A stretch of 64,000 bases of DNA from Gammaproteobacteria bacterium (GTDB lineage Bacteria > Pseudomonadota > Gammaproteobacteria > Magnimaribacterales > AG-339-G14), in the NCBI GenBank assembly GCA_003331625.1, contig QOPF01000004.1:1-64000 (forward strand), in the 5' to 3' direction. This document shows positions 29,601 to 38,402 of the stretch, piece by piece; the first letter of the stretch is position 1, and each line of letters starts with the position of its first letter. The notes below the pieces were generated by a model. That model was given only the letters and a program-made list of their open reading frames with translations, was not told where the DNA came from and did not search any database. The position numbers were made by a program, and so were the translations under genes.

Positions 29601-29727
29601 TTTCTCGGCATACAATCTTACTGATGAGCAACCACCATTTACTTTATGGGAAATGAGTTATGATCCGAATACTCACAGCCCATTGGGAAGATACTTTAAG
29701 GTTGGATTTACTTACAATATGCAATAG
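26605..29727 (+). CDS. TonB-dependent receptor (1040 aa)
   Basis: Signal peptide MFKKVLLTGALLSFFSSLSFAQ; plug IANVNLRGLGTNRTLVLVNGRRQV, EILKEGAAATYGSDAIAGVVNF; terminal YFKVGFTYNMQ; AAGGGGGGA RBS. Confidence 0.95.
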   Translation: MFKKVLLTGALLSFFSSLSFAQDEQVTVIGSLIKGTPIDTGSPISTFSAEEIGAQGNLNIVELIKMVPGSSGMDGEANQFGSNAAEGIANVNLRGLGTNRTLVLVNGRRQVTVPIATGAGRSVNLHDLPMAALSRIEILKEGAAATYGSDAIAGVVNFITDSTFEGLRVNVAGKGIANTEQDGNEFSITYGTALDDGTNFLLSLGSQKKGELRAANTDYVRRSFTENGVGGWSSFGNPGTFVFKLDDGNAATAAPTAYLGDPGCNAAGGYAQMLSADGKIDHKDAQGNVTSETNTNGYHTLCRYQYAYFDNVQEEQTNSQLWMEFNGDVNGEHDFHVEFSYGKTNVPNYATSPSYPPNNPTATVVPNSHPALQALYLQHPNFANTLKGTAFGGTGTDQRAAHAMFARPFAVAGNPNGNTNGAEIEFRKYDVVRFGFDFEGSLTDGIDYRTGLTYSQSEGDYTFSDTQQNKYNASLWGFGGPNCPYEMTALSATGVPTMTHTDGVTGNANLAAARPTGCSYLNIFSNSVQHGNQAYHAQANPFTGDAQIGSTLKDRVGVNPNYQAAHANSPEFLRWLVDRGQIEAKSSLMTVDFTMQGSMGALAGGDAAWAFGYERREYNLEQSLPAIAGTSLSPTHDIFDGDKHPCLLPKDNRDAAARATCLATNPAGLFMFLAPNYGRDQSQEVDSLFAEFALPILDNFDMQLALRYEDYGNVDSVDPKVVMRWTPIDALTFRFTGQTTFRAPNPDEIWDKRSTSLAYVAQTGAFKAIDAVGNAALDPEEATTFNFGVITDFGTDNWTATVDYYKFEFDNPIITESYAQIAAAYAAGKGASPTAAQTAAFDAIKGQVRGGPNYVTDGTFAASEIARITTQYVNGPKTETDGVDLFVKWEDDYAEGTLSAGMEAAYVIDYSVAAYSKGGAQIAGAYECAGYFNINNTCRSMPDLKSKAFVNYVTDQHNFYGAINHISSYEDRRSSVEITPHTTVDATYTYSWDDEFSMSFSAYNLTDEQPPFTLWEMSYDPNTHSPLGRYFKVGFTYNMQ

Positions 29728-29740
29728 ATATTGCCTTGTT

Positions 29741-29773
29741 AAAAAAAGCCTCTGCTAGCAGAGGCTTTTTTTT
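29741..29773. terminator. Bidirectional rho-independent terminator
   Basis: AAAAAAAGCCTCTGCTAGCAGAGGCTTTTTTTT perfect inverted repeat between convergent genes. Confidence 0.92.
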
Positions 29774-30398
29774 ATTTAATAATCTTTGATAATTCCATTT
29801 TAATTTGCTCAACTATAATTGGTTGTGCTTTTTCATTGGGATGGATTCCATCTAATTGCATCAAACTTTGATCCAGAGCTACATTTTCTAAAAGAAAAGT
29901 AAGCAAAGGAATATTTTTTTCATTTGAAATTTCAACATAAATATTTTCAAAAACTTCAACATATCTTTGTCCATAGTTTGGTGGAATCTTTATTTGCATG
30001 ATTAAGGGAACAGCCTTTGCTTTTAAAGAAGCATCAACAATCTTTATTAGATTATTTTTAATTTTTTTTAAAGGATAACCTCTCAAAGCATCGTTTCCAC
30101 CAAGCTCTATCAATACGTAATCTGGATTGTATTGTTTAAGATCTTTGCTTATTCTTGATAGACCGCCAATCGTTGTATCTCCAGAGACGCTGGAATTAAT
30201 CATATATAAATTCATGTTTTTTGCGTCAGTTGAATTATTGAATAAATGAACCCAATTTTGAGACTCTTTTATTCCGTAGCCAGCTGAAATGCTGTCACCT
30301 AAAATCAAAAGCTTCTTCGTTTCTGCAGTGATAGAATAAGAAAAGATTAGAAAGGCTAATAAAACCATTTTAAATCTGAAAATTCTTAAACAATTCAT
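29772..30398 (-). CDS. tesA: Arylesterase / lysophospholipase TesA-like GDSL hydrolase
   Basis: LLILGDSISAGYGI, SSVSGDTTIGGLSR, IELGGNDALRG, DGIHPNEKAQ; divergent from ybbA-like gene. Confidence 0.92.
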   Translation of the reverse strand: MNCLRIFRFKMVLLAFLIFSYSITAETKKLLILGDSISAGYGIKESQNWVHLFNNSTDAKNMNLYMINSSVSGDTTIGGLSRISKDLKQYNPDYVLIELGGNDALRGYPLKKIKNNLIKIVDASLKAKAVPLIMQIKIPPNYGQRYVEVFENIYVEISNEKNIPLLTFLLENVALDQSLMQLDGIHPNEKAQPIIVEQIKMELSKIIK

Positions 30399-30401
30399 TT
30401 A

Positions 30402-31061
30402 ATGATTATAGAAGCAAGAAATTTGTCAAAAAAGGTTATTTTTAATAATGAAGAAATTATTATTTTAGATGATATTAACTTAAACGTCAGTGCCTCTTCT
30501 TCTTTAGCTGTCATAGGGCCATCGGGTTCCGGCAAATCAACTTTGTTAGGGATTTTGGCTGGTCTTGATTCCCCGACAAGCGGTGAGATATTTATCAATA
30601 AAAACCCACTGCATTCATTGTCAGAAGAAGCTAGAGCGAAAGTTAGAAAAGATTCTGTAGCTTTTGTCTTTCAAAATTTTGAACTCCTTTCTGGCTTGAC
30701 TGCCTTAGAAAATGTCATGCTTCCCTTGGAACTTAAAAGTAATAAAGGTGCTAAAGAAATTGCAATTAATTATCTTGAAAAAGTTGATATGCAAAATCGC
30801 CTTATGCACTACCCTCAACAACTTTCTGGTGGAGAACAACAACGAGTTGCAATAGCTCGGGCATTTGCATGTGAAGCAGAGGTTTTATTCTGCGATGAAC
30901 CTACAGGGAATTTAGATTCTAATAATAGCGATTTGATAGCCGATTTAATATTTGGAGCCTTTCGAGAATCTTCTAGTGCTTTAATTATAGTTACTCATGA
31001 TGAAACATTAGCCAATCGGTGTGACCAAAAAATTGAACTATTAGATGGCAAAATTTTATGA
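30402..31061 (+). CDS. ybbA: ABC transporter ATP-binding protein (YbbA-like)
   Basis: GPSGSGKSTLLGILAGLD, LSGGEQQRVAIARAF, LFCDEPTGNLD. Confidence 0.93.
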   Translation: MIIEARNLSKKVIFNNEEIIILDDINLNVSASSSLAVIGPSGSGKSTLLGILAGLDSPTSGEIFINKNPLHSLSEEARAKVRKDSVAFVFQNFELLSGLTALENVMLPLELKSNKGAKEIAINYLEKVDMQNRLMHYPQQLSGGEQQRVAIARAFACEAEVLFCDEPTGNLDSNNSDLIADLIFGAFRESSSALIIVTHDETLANRCDQKIELLDGKIL

Positions 31062-33496
31062 CGATAGCTTCTCTGGCATTAAAAATTTTTTTTAGAGAAT
31101 TTAAATCCGGCCAACTGCTTTTAATGTTCTTATCGCTTTCTTTAGCGGTTGGAATTGTTGCCTCAATAACTTTTTTTACCGATCGTCTGGATAGTTCTTT
31201 GATTGCAGAATCAAAACAATTCTTGGGTGGAGATTTAAAATATGAATCAAGTTCTTCTTTAGACGAGACGGCTTTTCCAGAAGGAGAATATGTCTATTCT
31301 AAAGTTCATGAATTTGCCACAGTTTTAGCTACCAATAATAAGTTTCAATTGGCATCAATTAAGTCCGCTGCCACTTCGTATCCTCTTGTAGGTGAAATAG
31401 AGATACTTGAAAAAAATAGTAGTAAGAAAGTTTATAAATCACCGCCTAATCCTAACGAAATTTGGCTGGACGAACGTTTAGCAAGATTACTAGAAGTATC
31501 TCTTGGAGAGAAAATTAGTGTGGGTGAAAAAGATTTCACCTTCAAGGGCATAATTATTGCTGAGTCAGATCGAGGAGCTGGATCTTTTGCTTTTGCTCCC
31601 AAAGGAATCATAAACTCATTAGACCTTGAAAAAACAAATGTCATTAAGCCGGGTTCAAGAGTCAGATATTCATATCTTTTTAAGGCTTCTTCGAAAGATT
31701 TAGTGAATTTGGAAAATTACTTTCAAGAGATAAAGAAACCAGGAGATGAAATTATGATGCCTGATAATGAAGCTAGTCCTCTAGGTAGAGCAATAAACAG
31801 AGCCTCTAACTTTTTTTTACTAGGTGCCTTGCTTGCAATAATCCTTTCATCTTTAGCGATAGCAATCTGTTCTCTTCAATTTACAAGAAGGCATGTTGAT
31901 TATGTAGCAATTTTTAAAGCTCTAGGACTTTCGCCTAATCAAATCAGAAATACATATTTTCTGATCTTTATTTTAATGACGCTATTTTCTTTTTTAATAG
32001 GTATTTCCTTAGGGTGGATTGTCCAAATTTCTTTTATTGGATTGCTGAAAGATTATTTCCCTACTGAACTACCATTGCCAGGAATAGACCCATACTTAAT
32101 TTCGTTTATCACGGCGTTTGTTTGTCTTATAGGATTTGCTTTCCCCATGCTTAGAAATTTATTTACATTATCTCCAAATGCTATTTTAAGAAAATCAGAA
32201 AGGACTGTTACCTCTTTTAATTCTGGTATTTACCTCATCGCGGGATTGTCGGCTTTTTACTTTCTATTAATATTTTTTATCAGAGACTTTGCCTTAACAA
32301 ATATTATTTTCTTTTCAATACTAGGGTTTACGCTTTTAATCTTCTTTTTTATTTTTGGTGTCTTTAGTTTTATTAAACCTTTGGGCTTAAATCCATTAAA
32401 TTCATTAAAGATGATTGCTTTCGAATTAAGCAGACGAAAACTTTTTAATTCTTTGCAAATTGTAGCAATCACTGTTGCCATCGCTTTGAGCTTAGTAGCA
32501 TATTCAGCCTCAACAAACCTAGTTTCGTCTTGGGAAAATTCTCTTCCAAAAAATGCCCCTAACAACCTACTATTCAATGTATACGAAGGGGAAAGAGAAC
32601 AGCTCTTATCATTTTTAAAGGAAAATAAAATAGATCTTCAACCAATTTATCCTGTTACGAGTGCAAGATTTCAAAGAGTTTCTTCTGGAAAAGAAATAGA
32701 TCGTACATTTAATTTTACTTGGATGGATTCCCTGCCGGAGGGAAATGAAGTTATTGAGGGCGAATGGTTTGCTAAGGATAACAATGGTATTTCAATTTCT
32801 TCTGAAATTTCTGAAAGATATGATTTAAAGCTTAATGATGAAATTGTCATAGATGTGGCTGGTAGAAGGATAAATAGCTTTATCCAAAGCATTCGTGAAG
32901 TAAATTGGGAAAACTTCAGTCCTAATTTCTTTGCAATAGGCTTTCCCTCAAACTTTGAAGAAGTTGCTTCGACTTACATTACATCTTTCCATATTCCGAG
33001 AGACAAAAAAATTCTTTCTACAGAATTGATTAAGAAGTTTCCGACCATTTCCGTCATTTCACTTGACGCATTAATTTCTGAAGTACAGTCTATTATTTCT
33101 AGAGTTTCTGAAGCTCTAAAATTAATATTAGGACTAACAATTATTTCTGCTTTATTTTTAATGCTCGCAACAATACAAGAAAGTTTCAAACAAAGAGAAA
33201 AACAAAACGCAATTTTAAAAACATTAGGTCTAGATAGAAAAATTATGCAGAAAAATACTTTTTTAGAGTACTTGGCCATAGGAATGGTTGCGGGAGTTTT
33301 AGGGAGTTTCCTAGCTCTGATTGCTACCTATTTTATTGAGAGCGTTGTCTTTGAGATAAATCCTAAAATTTACTGGGAAGTACTTTTTATTGGCTCTTCG
33401 GGATCTGTTTTAATGATTGGACTGATAGCGGCATTGTTTACATTTTATTTAACTACTAAAACACCCAAAGATGTTTTAAGGGGAGCTGATGCCTAA
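31058..33496 (+). CDS. ybbP: FtsX-family ABC transporter permease (YbbP-like)
   Basis: Two FtsX-like TM blocks (RRHVDYVAIFKALGLSPNQIRNTYFLI; KQREKQNAILKTLGLDRKIMQKNTFLEYLAIG). Confidence 0.88.
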   Translation: MTIASLALKIFFREFKSGQLLLMFLSLSLAVGIVASITFFTDRLDSSLIAESKQFLGGDLKYESSSSLDETAFPEGEYVYSKVHEFATVLATNNKFQLASIKSAATSYPLVGEIEILEKNSSKKVYKSPPNPNEIWLDERLARLLEVSLGEKISVGEKDFTFKGIIIAESDRGAGSFAFAPKGIINSLDLEKTNVIKPGSRVRYSYLFKASSKDLVNLENYFQEIKKPGDEIMMPDNEASPLGRAINRASNFFLLGALLAIILSSLAIAICSLQFTRRHVDYVAIFKALGLSPNQIRNTYFLIFILMTLFSFLIGISLGWIVQISFIGLLKDYFPTELPLPGIDPYLISFITAFVCLIGFAFPMLRNLFTLSPNAILRKSERTVTSFNSGIYLIAGLSAFYFLLIFFIRDFALTNIIFFSILGFTLLIFFFIFGVFSFIKPLGLNPLNSLKMIAFELSRRKLFNSLQIVAITVAIALSLVAYSASTNLVSSWENSLPKNAPNNLLFNVYEGEREQLLSFLKENKIDLQPIYPVTSARFQRVSSGKEIDRTFNFTWMDSLPEGNEVIEGEWFAKDNNGISISSEISERYDLKLNDEIVIDVAGRRINSFIQSIREVNWENFSPNFFAIGFPSNFEEVASTYITSFHIPRDKKILSTELIKKFPTISVISLDALISEVQSIISRVSEALKLILGLTIISALFLMLATIQESFKQREKQNAILKTLGLDRKIMQKNTFLEYLAIGMVAGVLGSFLALIATYFIESVVFEINPKIYWEVLFIGSSGSVLMIGLIAALFTFYLTTKTPKDVLRGADA

Positions 33497-34190
33497 AGAA
33501 AGAAATATTATTGCAATCGGTGGTGGAGGTTTTGGAGCAAATCCAGGGCAAGGGATTATTGAAGAATACATTCTGAAACAAACCAAAAAAAAGAGGCCAA
33601 ATATCTGTTTCATCCCTACTGCAACTGGAGATAACGAAGCTTATAAAGTAAATTATTATGCAACTTTTTCTAAGCTGCAGTGTAATCCTACCCATTTGGA
33701 TTTCTTCAAAAGAACTCCTGATTTAAATAAATTAATATCAACTCAAGACGCCATTTTTGTAGGCGGCGGAAATACAAAAAGCATGTTGGCTGTTTGGAAG
33801 GAATGGCGTTTGGATAAACTTCTAAAAAGAGCTTACAAACAAGGAACTGTCATGAGTGGCGTCAGTGCTGGTGCTATATGCTGGTTTGAAAATGGCATAA
33901 CTGACTCATGGGCTGCCGATTTGAAGATTATGCCTTGTATGAATTTTATTAAGGGCACTTGCTGTCCGCATTACGATGAAGAACCACAAAGAAAGCCTAC
34001 AGTAAAAAAATTAATTCTTGCTAATAAGGTAAAGAATATTTACGCAGTGGATGGCGGAGTTGCACTACATATTAAAAATGAGAAAAACTTTAAATCAGTA
34101 GTGTTTAGAAAAGATAAAAACTCCTATGAAGTAAGTTCAAAAAAGGGAAATATAATTGAAAAAAGTTTTAGAAAAGTCATACTGCTTTAA
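33489..34190 (+). CDS. Peptidase E-like (S51 family) protein
   Basis: IAIGGGGFG, AIFVGGGNTKSMLAVW, GVSAGAICWFENGITDS, CPHYDEEPQR. Confidence 0.82.
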   Translation: MPKERNIIAIGGGGFGANPGQGIIEEYILKQTKKKRPNICFIPTATGDNEAYKVNYYATFSKLQCNPTHLDFFKRTPDLNKLISTQDAIFVGGGNTKSMLAVWKEWRLDKLLKRAYKQGTVMSGVSAGAICWFENGITDSWAADLKIMPCMNFIKGTCCPHYDEEPQRKPTVKKLILANKVKNIYAVDGGVALHIKNEKNFKSVVFRKDKNSYEVSSKKGNIIEKSFRKVILL

Positions 34191-34229
34191 TAAAATTTAT
34201 ACTATTGAATTAAAAAACTAGGAGAAAAA

Positions 34230-34643
34230 ATGAATAAAATATCTATTCTTTACATAATACTTTTTACATCTGGCAGTATCTTTTCTATGGGTCATTTAGA
34301 CCATGAAAAAAAAGGTCTTCACCCAGTTGCTGCCTCTGGACAAGTGGTCGTTACATATAAAGCAGACTGTAAAAAAGGAGATCCAAAGAAAGCGATGAAA
34401 CTTATTGATGAAATAATTTCTTATGAAAAGAAAAACAGTCCTATCAAGTATTCTTCTGCGCCAGGTACTTGGTCAGATAAATCTGTGGGGGCAGTAGACT
34501 TACATGCTTCTCAAAAAGCCATGGACGATGCTTTTGAATGGCAAGCAGGTAATAAAAAATGGTCAAATATGTTTGACCAAATCGCTTCTGCATGTGGAAT
34601 TACCACCGATGACTTTGTTATCGATGTGATGAAAGCTAAATAA
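34230..34643 (+). CDS. Hypothetical secreted protein
   Basis: 137 aa with signal peptide (MNKISILYIILFTSGSIFSMG); RBS AGGAG; no family recognised. Confidence 0.7.
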   Translation: MNKISILYIILFTSGSIFSMGHLDHEKKGLHPVAASGQVVVTYKADCKKGDPKKAMKLIDEIISYEKKNSPIKYSSAPGTWSDKSVGAVDLHASQKAMDDAFEWQAGNKKWSNMFDQIASACGITTDDFVIDVMKAK

Positions 34644-34674
34644 TTAAATAAACTCTCAATTGCTTCATAAAATA

Positions 34675-34980
34675 ATGTCGACTGAAAATAAACAAAAAAA
34701 AGGATATTGGGTAGCAAAGGCAAATATCATTTCCCAAGAAAAACAGGTGAGTTATGGAAAGCTAGCTGAAGAAGTCATTAAAAATTTTAATGGGAAGTTT
34801 TTAATAAGAGGTGGCGAGCAAGAAACTAAGGAAGGTGAAAAATACATGCGCAATGTTGTTGTTGAATTTCCATCATATGAAGATGCGCTTAAAGCCTACG
34901 AAAGCGAGGCTTACCAGGAAGCTCTTAACGTATTGGATGGCGGAGCAAAAAGGCTCTATGCCGTAGTGGAAGGCTATTAA
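34675..34980 (+). CDS. DUF1330-family protein
   Basis: GYWVAKANIISQEKQVSYGKLAEEVIKNFNGKFLIRGG...VVVEFPSYEDALKAYESEAYQEAL; ORF track start 34660, MSTENK start at 34675 more typical. Confidence 0.8.
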   Translation: MSTENKQKKGYWVAKANIISQEKQVSYGKLAEEVIKNFNGKFLIRGGEQETKEGEKYMRNVVVEFPSYEDALKAYESEAYQEALNVLDGGAKRLYAVVEGY

Positions 34981-34994
34981 GGCTTTTGTAAATT

Positions 34995-35156
34995 ATGTTT
35001 TATTTTCTTCTCATGGCTTGGCTAATGGCTTCTTATATGGCTTTATTCTCCTTAAGGATGAATAATGATAGTCCGCTTAAGCCTTATAGTTGGTCAATAT
35101 GGTTTGTAGTCACCATAATTGTTGTGGGAAGTGGCATTAGCGAATTAATTAAATAA
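34995..35156 (+). CDS. Small putative two-TM membrane protein (53 aa)
   Basis: MFYFLLMAWLMASYMALFSLRMNNDSPLKPYSWSIWFVVTIIVVGSGISELIK; fits neatly between neighbours; below ORF-track cutoff. Confidence 0.6.
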   Translation: MFYFLLMAWLMASYMALFSLRMNNDSPLKPYSWSIWFVVTIIVVGSGISELIK

Positions 35157-35165
35157 GGAGATAAA

Positions 35166-35576
35166 TTGAGTCAAGATAATTTAAAAAAATTTTCCGAAGA
35201 ATTCTTTGGAAAGTCTATGGAATTTTTGAGTCTTAAATATCTCGAAACAAAAGATGAAGAAATGATTTTTTCCTGTCATTTTAAAGCTGAATGTTCTAAT
35301 CCTATGGGATTTGTTCAAGGCGGTATGATAACTGCAGCTTTAGATGACGCTACTTCAGCAGCAATGATTTCCGGGTATGAAGAAAAAAAGGCTCCAATGA
35401 CTACTGATTTACACGTGCTATTCCATAGACCTCTGGAATTGGGTTCAGCAATAATGAAGGTAAAAATAATTAAATTGGGAAGACAAAGTGCTACTTCTGA
35501 AGGGAGAATTTATAATTCAAAGAATAAACTTGTAGCAACATTAATGCACACTGCTCAACCAGTAGATGTAGCTTAA
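35166..35576 (+). CDS. PaaI-like hotdog-fold thioesterase
   Basis: NPMGFVQGGMITAALDDATSAAM, GRQSATSEGRIYN; TTG start with AAGGAG upstream. Confidence 0.85.
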   Translation: MSQDNLKKFSEEFFGKSMEFLSLKYLETKDEEMIFSCHFKAECSNPMGFVQGGMITAALDDATSAAMISGYEEKKAPMTTDLHVLFHRPLELGSAIMKVKIIKLGRQSATSEGRIYNSKNKLVATLMHTAQPVDVA

Positions 35577-35579
35577 CTA

Positions 35580-36383
35580 TTAACTATCCCTTAGTTTAAA
35601 AATTGCCAAGAGATTAATATTCATTGCGCAAGCGTAAGTTTTCTCGTCAAATAAATTGACATCCACATCAATGAATTCATGCCCCTTTTTTTCGTAAGCC
35701 TCGTTTATAGACATTTCAGCAATTAAATTAGTGTCGAAAGAAACCGGTATAAAGTTTTGTGATTTTGTTTGTAGGTGTATCCAAGGATTCATATAAGCAT
35801 TTCCAGCTAAAATCCAATTGGAACATCCTAAAAGAAAACATAAATTTGCATAGCCATCCTTGCTGGGCTGTAATATTTTGGGAAGAAGAGTTTCAGATTT
35901 AAGATAAAGCAAGGGATCCTCCCCTCCCCAATGAAATTTGAAGGCTTTGCATCCTTCCTTCTTAAGCCTTTCCCATTCTTTCAATGAAGCTAAGGGTGGT
36001 TTAAAAGAACTCTCTACTAGACAGTCTTCTCTGATTTTAGGCTGGCTAGGTAAATTATTGTTCAATGATATTTCAGCATTGGCTGTAGCTAAGCCGAGGC
36101 TGTTCACCAAAGTAGAATTCATATGATGAGCACTAAGTTGATCTGTGGAAACAGAGAATTTTTCCTTATCGTATAGAGGAGAAGTTATACGGCAATTTGC
36201 ATACCCTCTTTCAAGCCAATCTCTTCCCCAAATTTCTATTGCAGGATGAACCAAATAAGACGCGATTGTAACTCCAGGAACAAGGCCTCCTCGAAATCCA
36301 TATTTTTTTGCAAGCTCATCACCGTGGATTTGATTTTCAGAATCTGGAGCAGTATTGAGTGCTTCACTAGTCCAATTTTTCAT
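35580..36383 (-). CDS. Hotdog/MaoC-like domain protein, function unknown
   Basis: Q(I)HGDELAKKYGFRGGLVPGVTIASYL resembles MaoC-like dehydratase N-terminal region. Confidence 0.5.
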   Translation of the reverse strand: MKNWTSEALNTAPDSENQIHGDELAKKYGFRGGLVPGVTIASYLVHPAIEIWGRDWLERGYANCRITSPLYDKEKFSVSTDQLSAHHMNSTLVNSLGLATANAEISLNNNLPSQPKIREDCLVESSFKPPLASLKEWERLKKEGCKAFKFHWGGEDPLLYLKSETLLPKILQPSKDGYANLCFLLGCSNWILAGNAYMNPWIHLQTKSQNFIPVSFDTNLIAEMSINEAYEKKGHEFIDVDVNLFDEKTYACAMNINLLAIFKLRDS

Positions 36384-36386
36384 ATT

Positions 36387-37220
36387 CTAGGATAGAGATT
36401 TTCTATTATGATAAATAATAACTAAACCCAATACTGTGGGCCAAGCTCCCATAATAAATTCAAAAATAAAAATTTGATTGAATCCTGTTTCGTAACCATA
36501 GATTGCCAGAAGATTAAAAACACCTGCGAAAAGGTACAAGAAGCCAGAGGAAAAAAACCAAGCTGAATTAAGCGTGATTACGCCTAAGATTGCAAAGACA
36601 AAGCTTGCTAGAAAAAAAGCATTAAAATCTCTTATCAAAGCATTTTTAGCATCTAAGGAAAGTTCAGAAAAATTAAATCCAAATCCGGAAGCTGCTAATT
36701 CTGGTTGAAATGCCCAATTTAAAGTTAACCCTAAAAGTCCGTAAGCAAATATTACGCCCAAAGTTCTAATTGCAAATGATATGTTTCTGTCCTTTGAAAT
36801 AAGTTTAGAAAAAAAATAACCACCAACAAATCCCGCTAAACAATGAAGTATTTTGCCTATCAAAGTTCTATTTCCGCTTAAAACTTCTGTTTGAGTGGTT
36901 AACTCTGTTATGAGGAATAATGTTAATCCCGTAACAATTGCTCCAGCAATTGCATAGGCATAATCACTCTTATAAAAATATTTATTTACAATTCCGGCAA
37001 AAGAAAAAGCGATCGCAAATTCAATAATAATTATTCCATAAAGCAGAATTCCAAGTCTTTGAAAATCGAATAGAATTATTTCTAAACCAGAAAAAAAGCC
37101 CAATGGAGCGTTCATTGAAGAAAGCCAGACTATGTTGGTAAAAGAAGAAATTGGAGTGGTTAAGGCAACCGTTAGCAAAGCTGCGCAGAAAGTTGCAAGA
37201 GGATACTTTGCTATCTTCAT
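36387..37220 (-). CDS. Hypothetical multi-pass membrane protein
   Basis: 277 aa, about eight hydrophobic segments; no recognised family. Confidence 0.65.
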   Translation of the reverse strand: MKIAKYPLATFCAALLTVALTTPISSFTNIVWLSSMNAPLGFFSGLEIILFDFQRLGILLYGIIIIEFAIAFSFAGIVNKYFYKSDYAYAIAGAIVTGLTLFLITELTTQTEVLSGNRTLIGKILHCLAGFVGGYFFSKLISKDRNISFAIRTLGVIFAYGLLGLTLNWAFQPELAASGFGFNFSELSLDAKNALIRDFNAFFLASFVFAILGVITLNSAWFFSSGFLYLFAGVFNLLAIYGYETGFNQIFIFEFIMGAWPTVLGLVIIYHNRKSLS

Positions 37221-38311
37221 TAGTCTGAATTAAGAATTTTTAAAAGCTTTCCTTTCCTACCATCCGTTAAGAGATAAAGCTCGCCTTTGGGAGAAGTACC
37301 AATGCTCCTAAGACGAGTCTTTAATTTTGTAAAAATAATTTCTTCTGAGAGAGCGTTATTAGATATTTGAATTTTTCTAACATCGCGAGAAACTAATGCC
37401 GTTATCAGAAAACTATTCTTAAGCTCAGGATAGAGGTCTCCTGAGTAATAAATCATGTCTGACGGGGCAATGGATGGTACCCAATATTTTAGAGGCTGTT
37501 CCATGCCAGACATCTTTGTAAAGGGGCTAATCACAGCGCCTGAGTAATCTATTCCATAAGTAATTGCAGGCCAACCATAATTTTTTTTAGGCTGGATGAT
37601 ATTGAACTCATCCCCTCCTCTAGGTCCGTGTTCATGTTCATATACCGTCCCATCTTCCATGACTACTAGACCTTGCATATTTCTATGACCGTAACTAAAT
37701 ATCTCAGGCAAAGCATTGTTATTATCGATAAAGGGATTATTTTTTGGAACAGATCCATCTTTATTGATTCTTATGATTTTTCCAAAATGGTTATCTAAAT
37801 TTTGCGCTTTTTCTTTATGGTCAAAACCATCTCCACTTGTTAAAAGCAAGGTACCATCTGGCAGAAAGTCTATTTTTGCACCTAGATGAATTGGAACCCT
37901 TCGGTAAGCCTTGGCTTCAAAGATAACTTTCTTATTGATCAGTCTGCTGTTTTCAAGTTCTGCTGACATCAAAAACAATGTTGATTTACCGTTTTGATTT
38001 AAAGCTGAATAACTAAGGTATAAGAGTGAATTTTTTTTGAAATCAGGATCTAAAGCAATTTCGGAAAGGCCTCCCTGACTTGCATATTGAACTTTGGGAA
38101 CACCACTGACTTCTTCAATTTTTCCTGAAGAAATGGTAATTATTTTAATCTTACCCGGCTGTTCCGTTAGTATGACTTGATCATCATTTAAGAAATCAAA
38201 ACTCCAGGCGTCGTCGAGACCAGATACTATCGTTTCAAAATGATAATCAGCAAAAGAAAAGTTTGCTAAAAAAACTAACCCTAAAATTATTAATTTCTGT
38301 TTCATCCCCAA
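37220..38311 (-). CDS. PQQ-dependent sugar dehydrogenase-like (YliI/Asd-type beta-propeller), secreted
   Basis: SFDFLNDDQVILTEQPGKIKI, LLLTSGDGFDHKEKAQNLDNHFGKIIRINKDGSVPKNNPF, EIFSYGHRNMQGL, EHGPRGGDEFNII..NYGWP. Confidence 0.9.
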   Translation of the reverse strand: MGMKQKLIILGLVFLANFSFADYHFETIVSGLDDAWSFDFLNDDQVILTEQPGKIKIITISSGKIEEVSGVPKVQYASQGGLSEIALDPDFKKNSLLYLSYSALNQNGKSTLFLMSAELENSRLINKKVIFEAKAYRRVPIHLGAKIDFLPDGTLLLTSGDGFDHKEKAQNLDNHFGKIIRINKDGSVPKNNPFIDNNNALPEIFSYGHRNMQGLVVMEDGTVYEHEHGPRGGDEFNIIQPKKNYGWPAITYGIDYSGAVISPFTKMSGMEQPLKYWVPSIAPSDMIYYSGDLYPELKNSFLITALVSRDVRKIQISNNALSEEIIFTKLKTRLRSIGTSPKGELYLLTDGRKGKLLKILNSD

Positions 38312-38402
38312 TTTATCTTAACCCATTAAGGTCTTTTTTATTTAGAAAAGATTTCTAAAATACCTTTTAAAATATCAATATAATGTTTGAAAAAAGCTAA
38401 AA

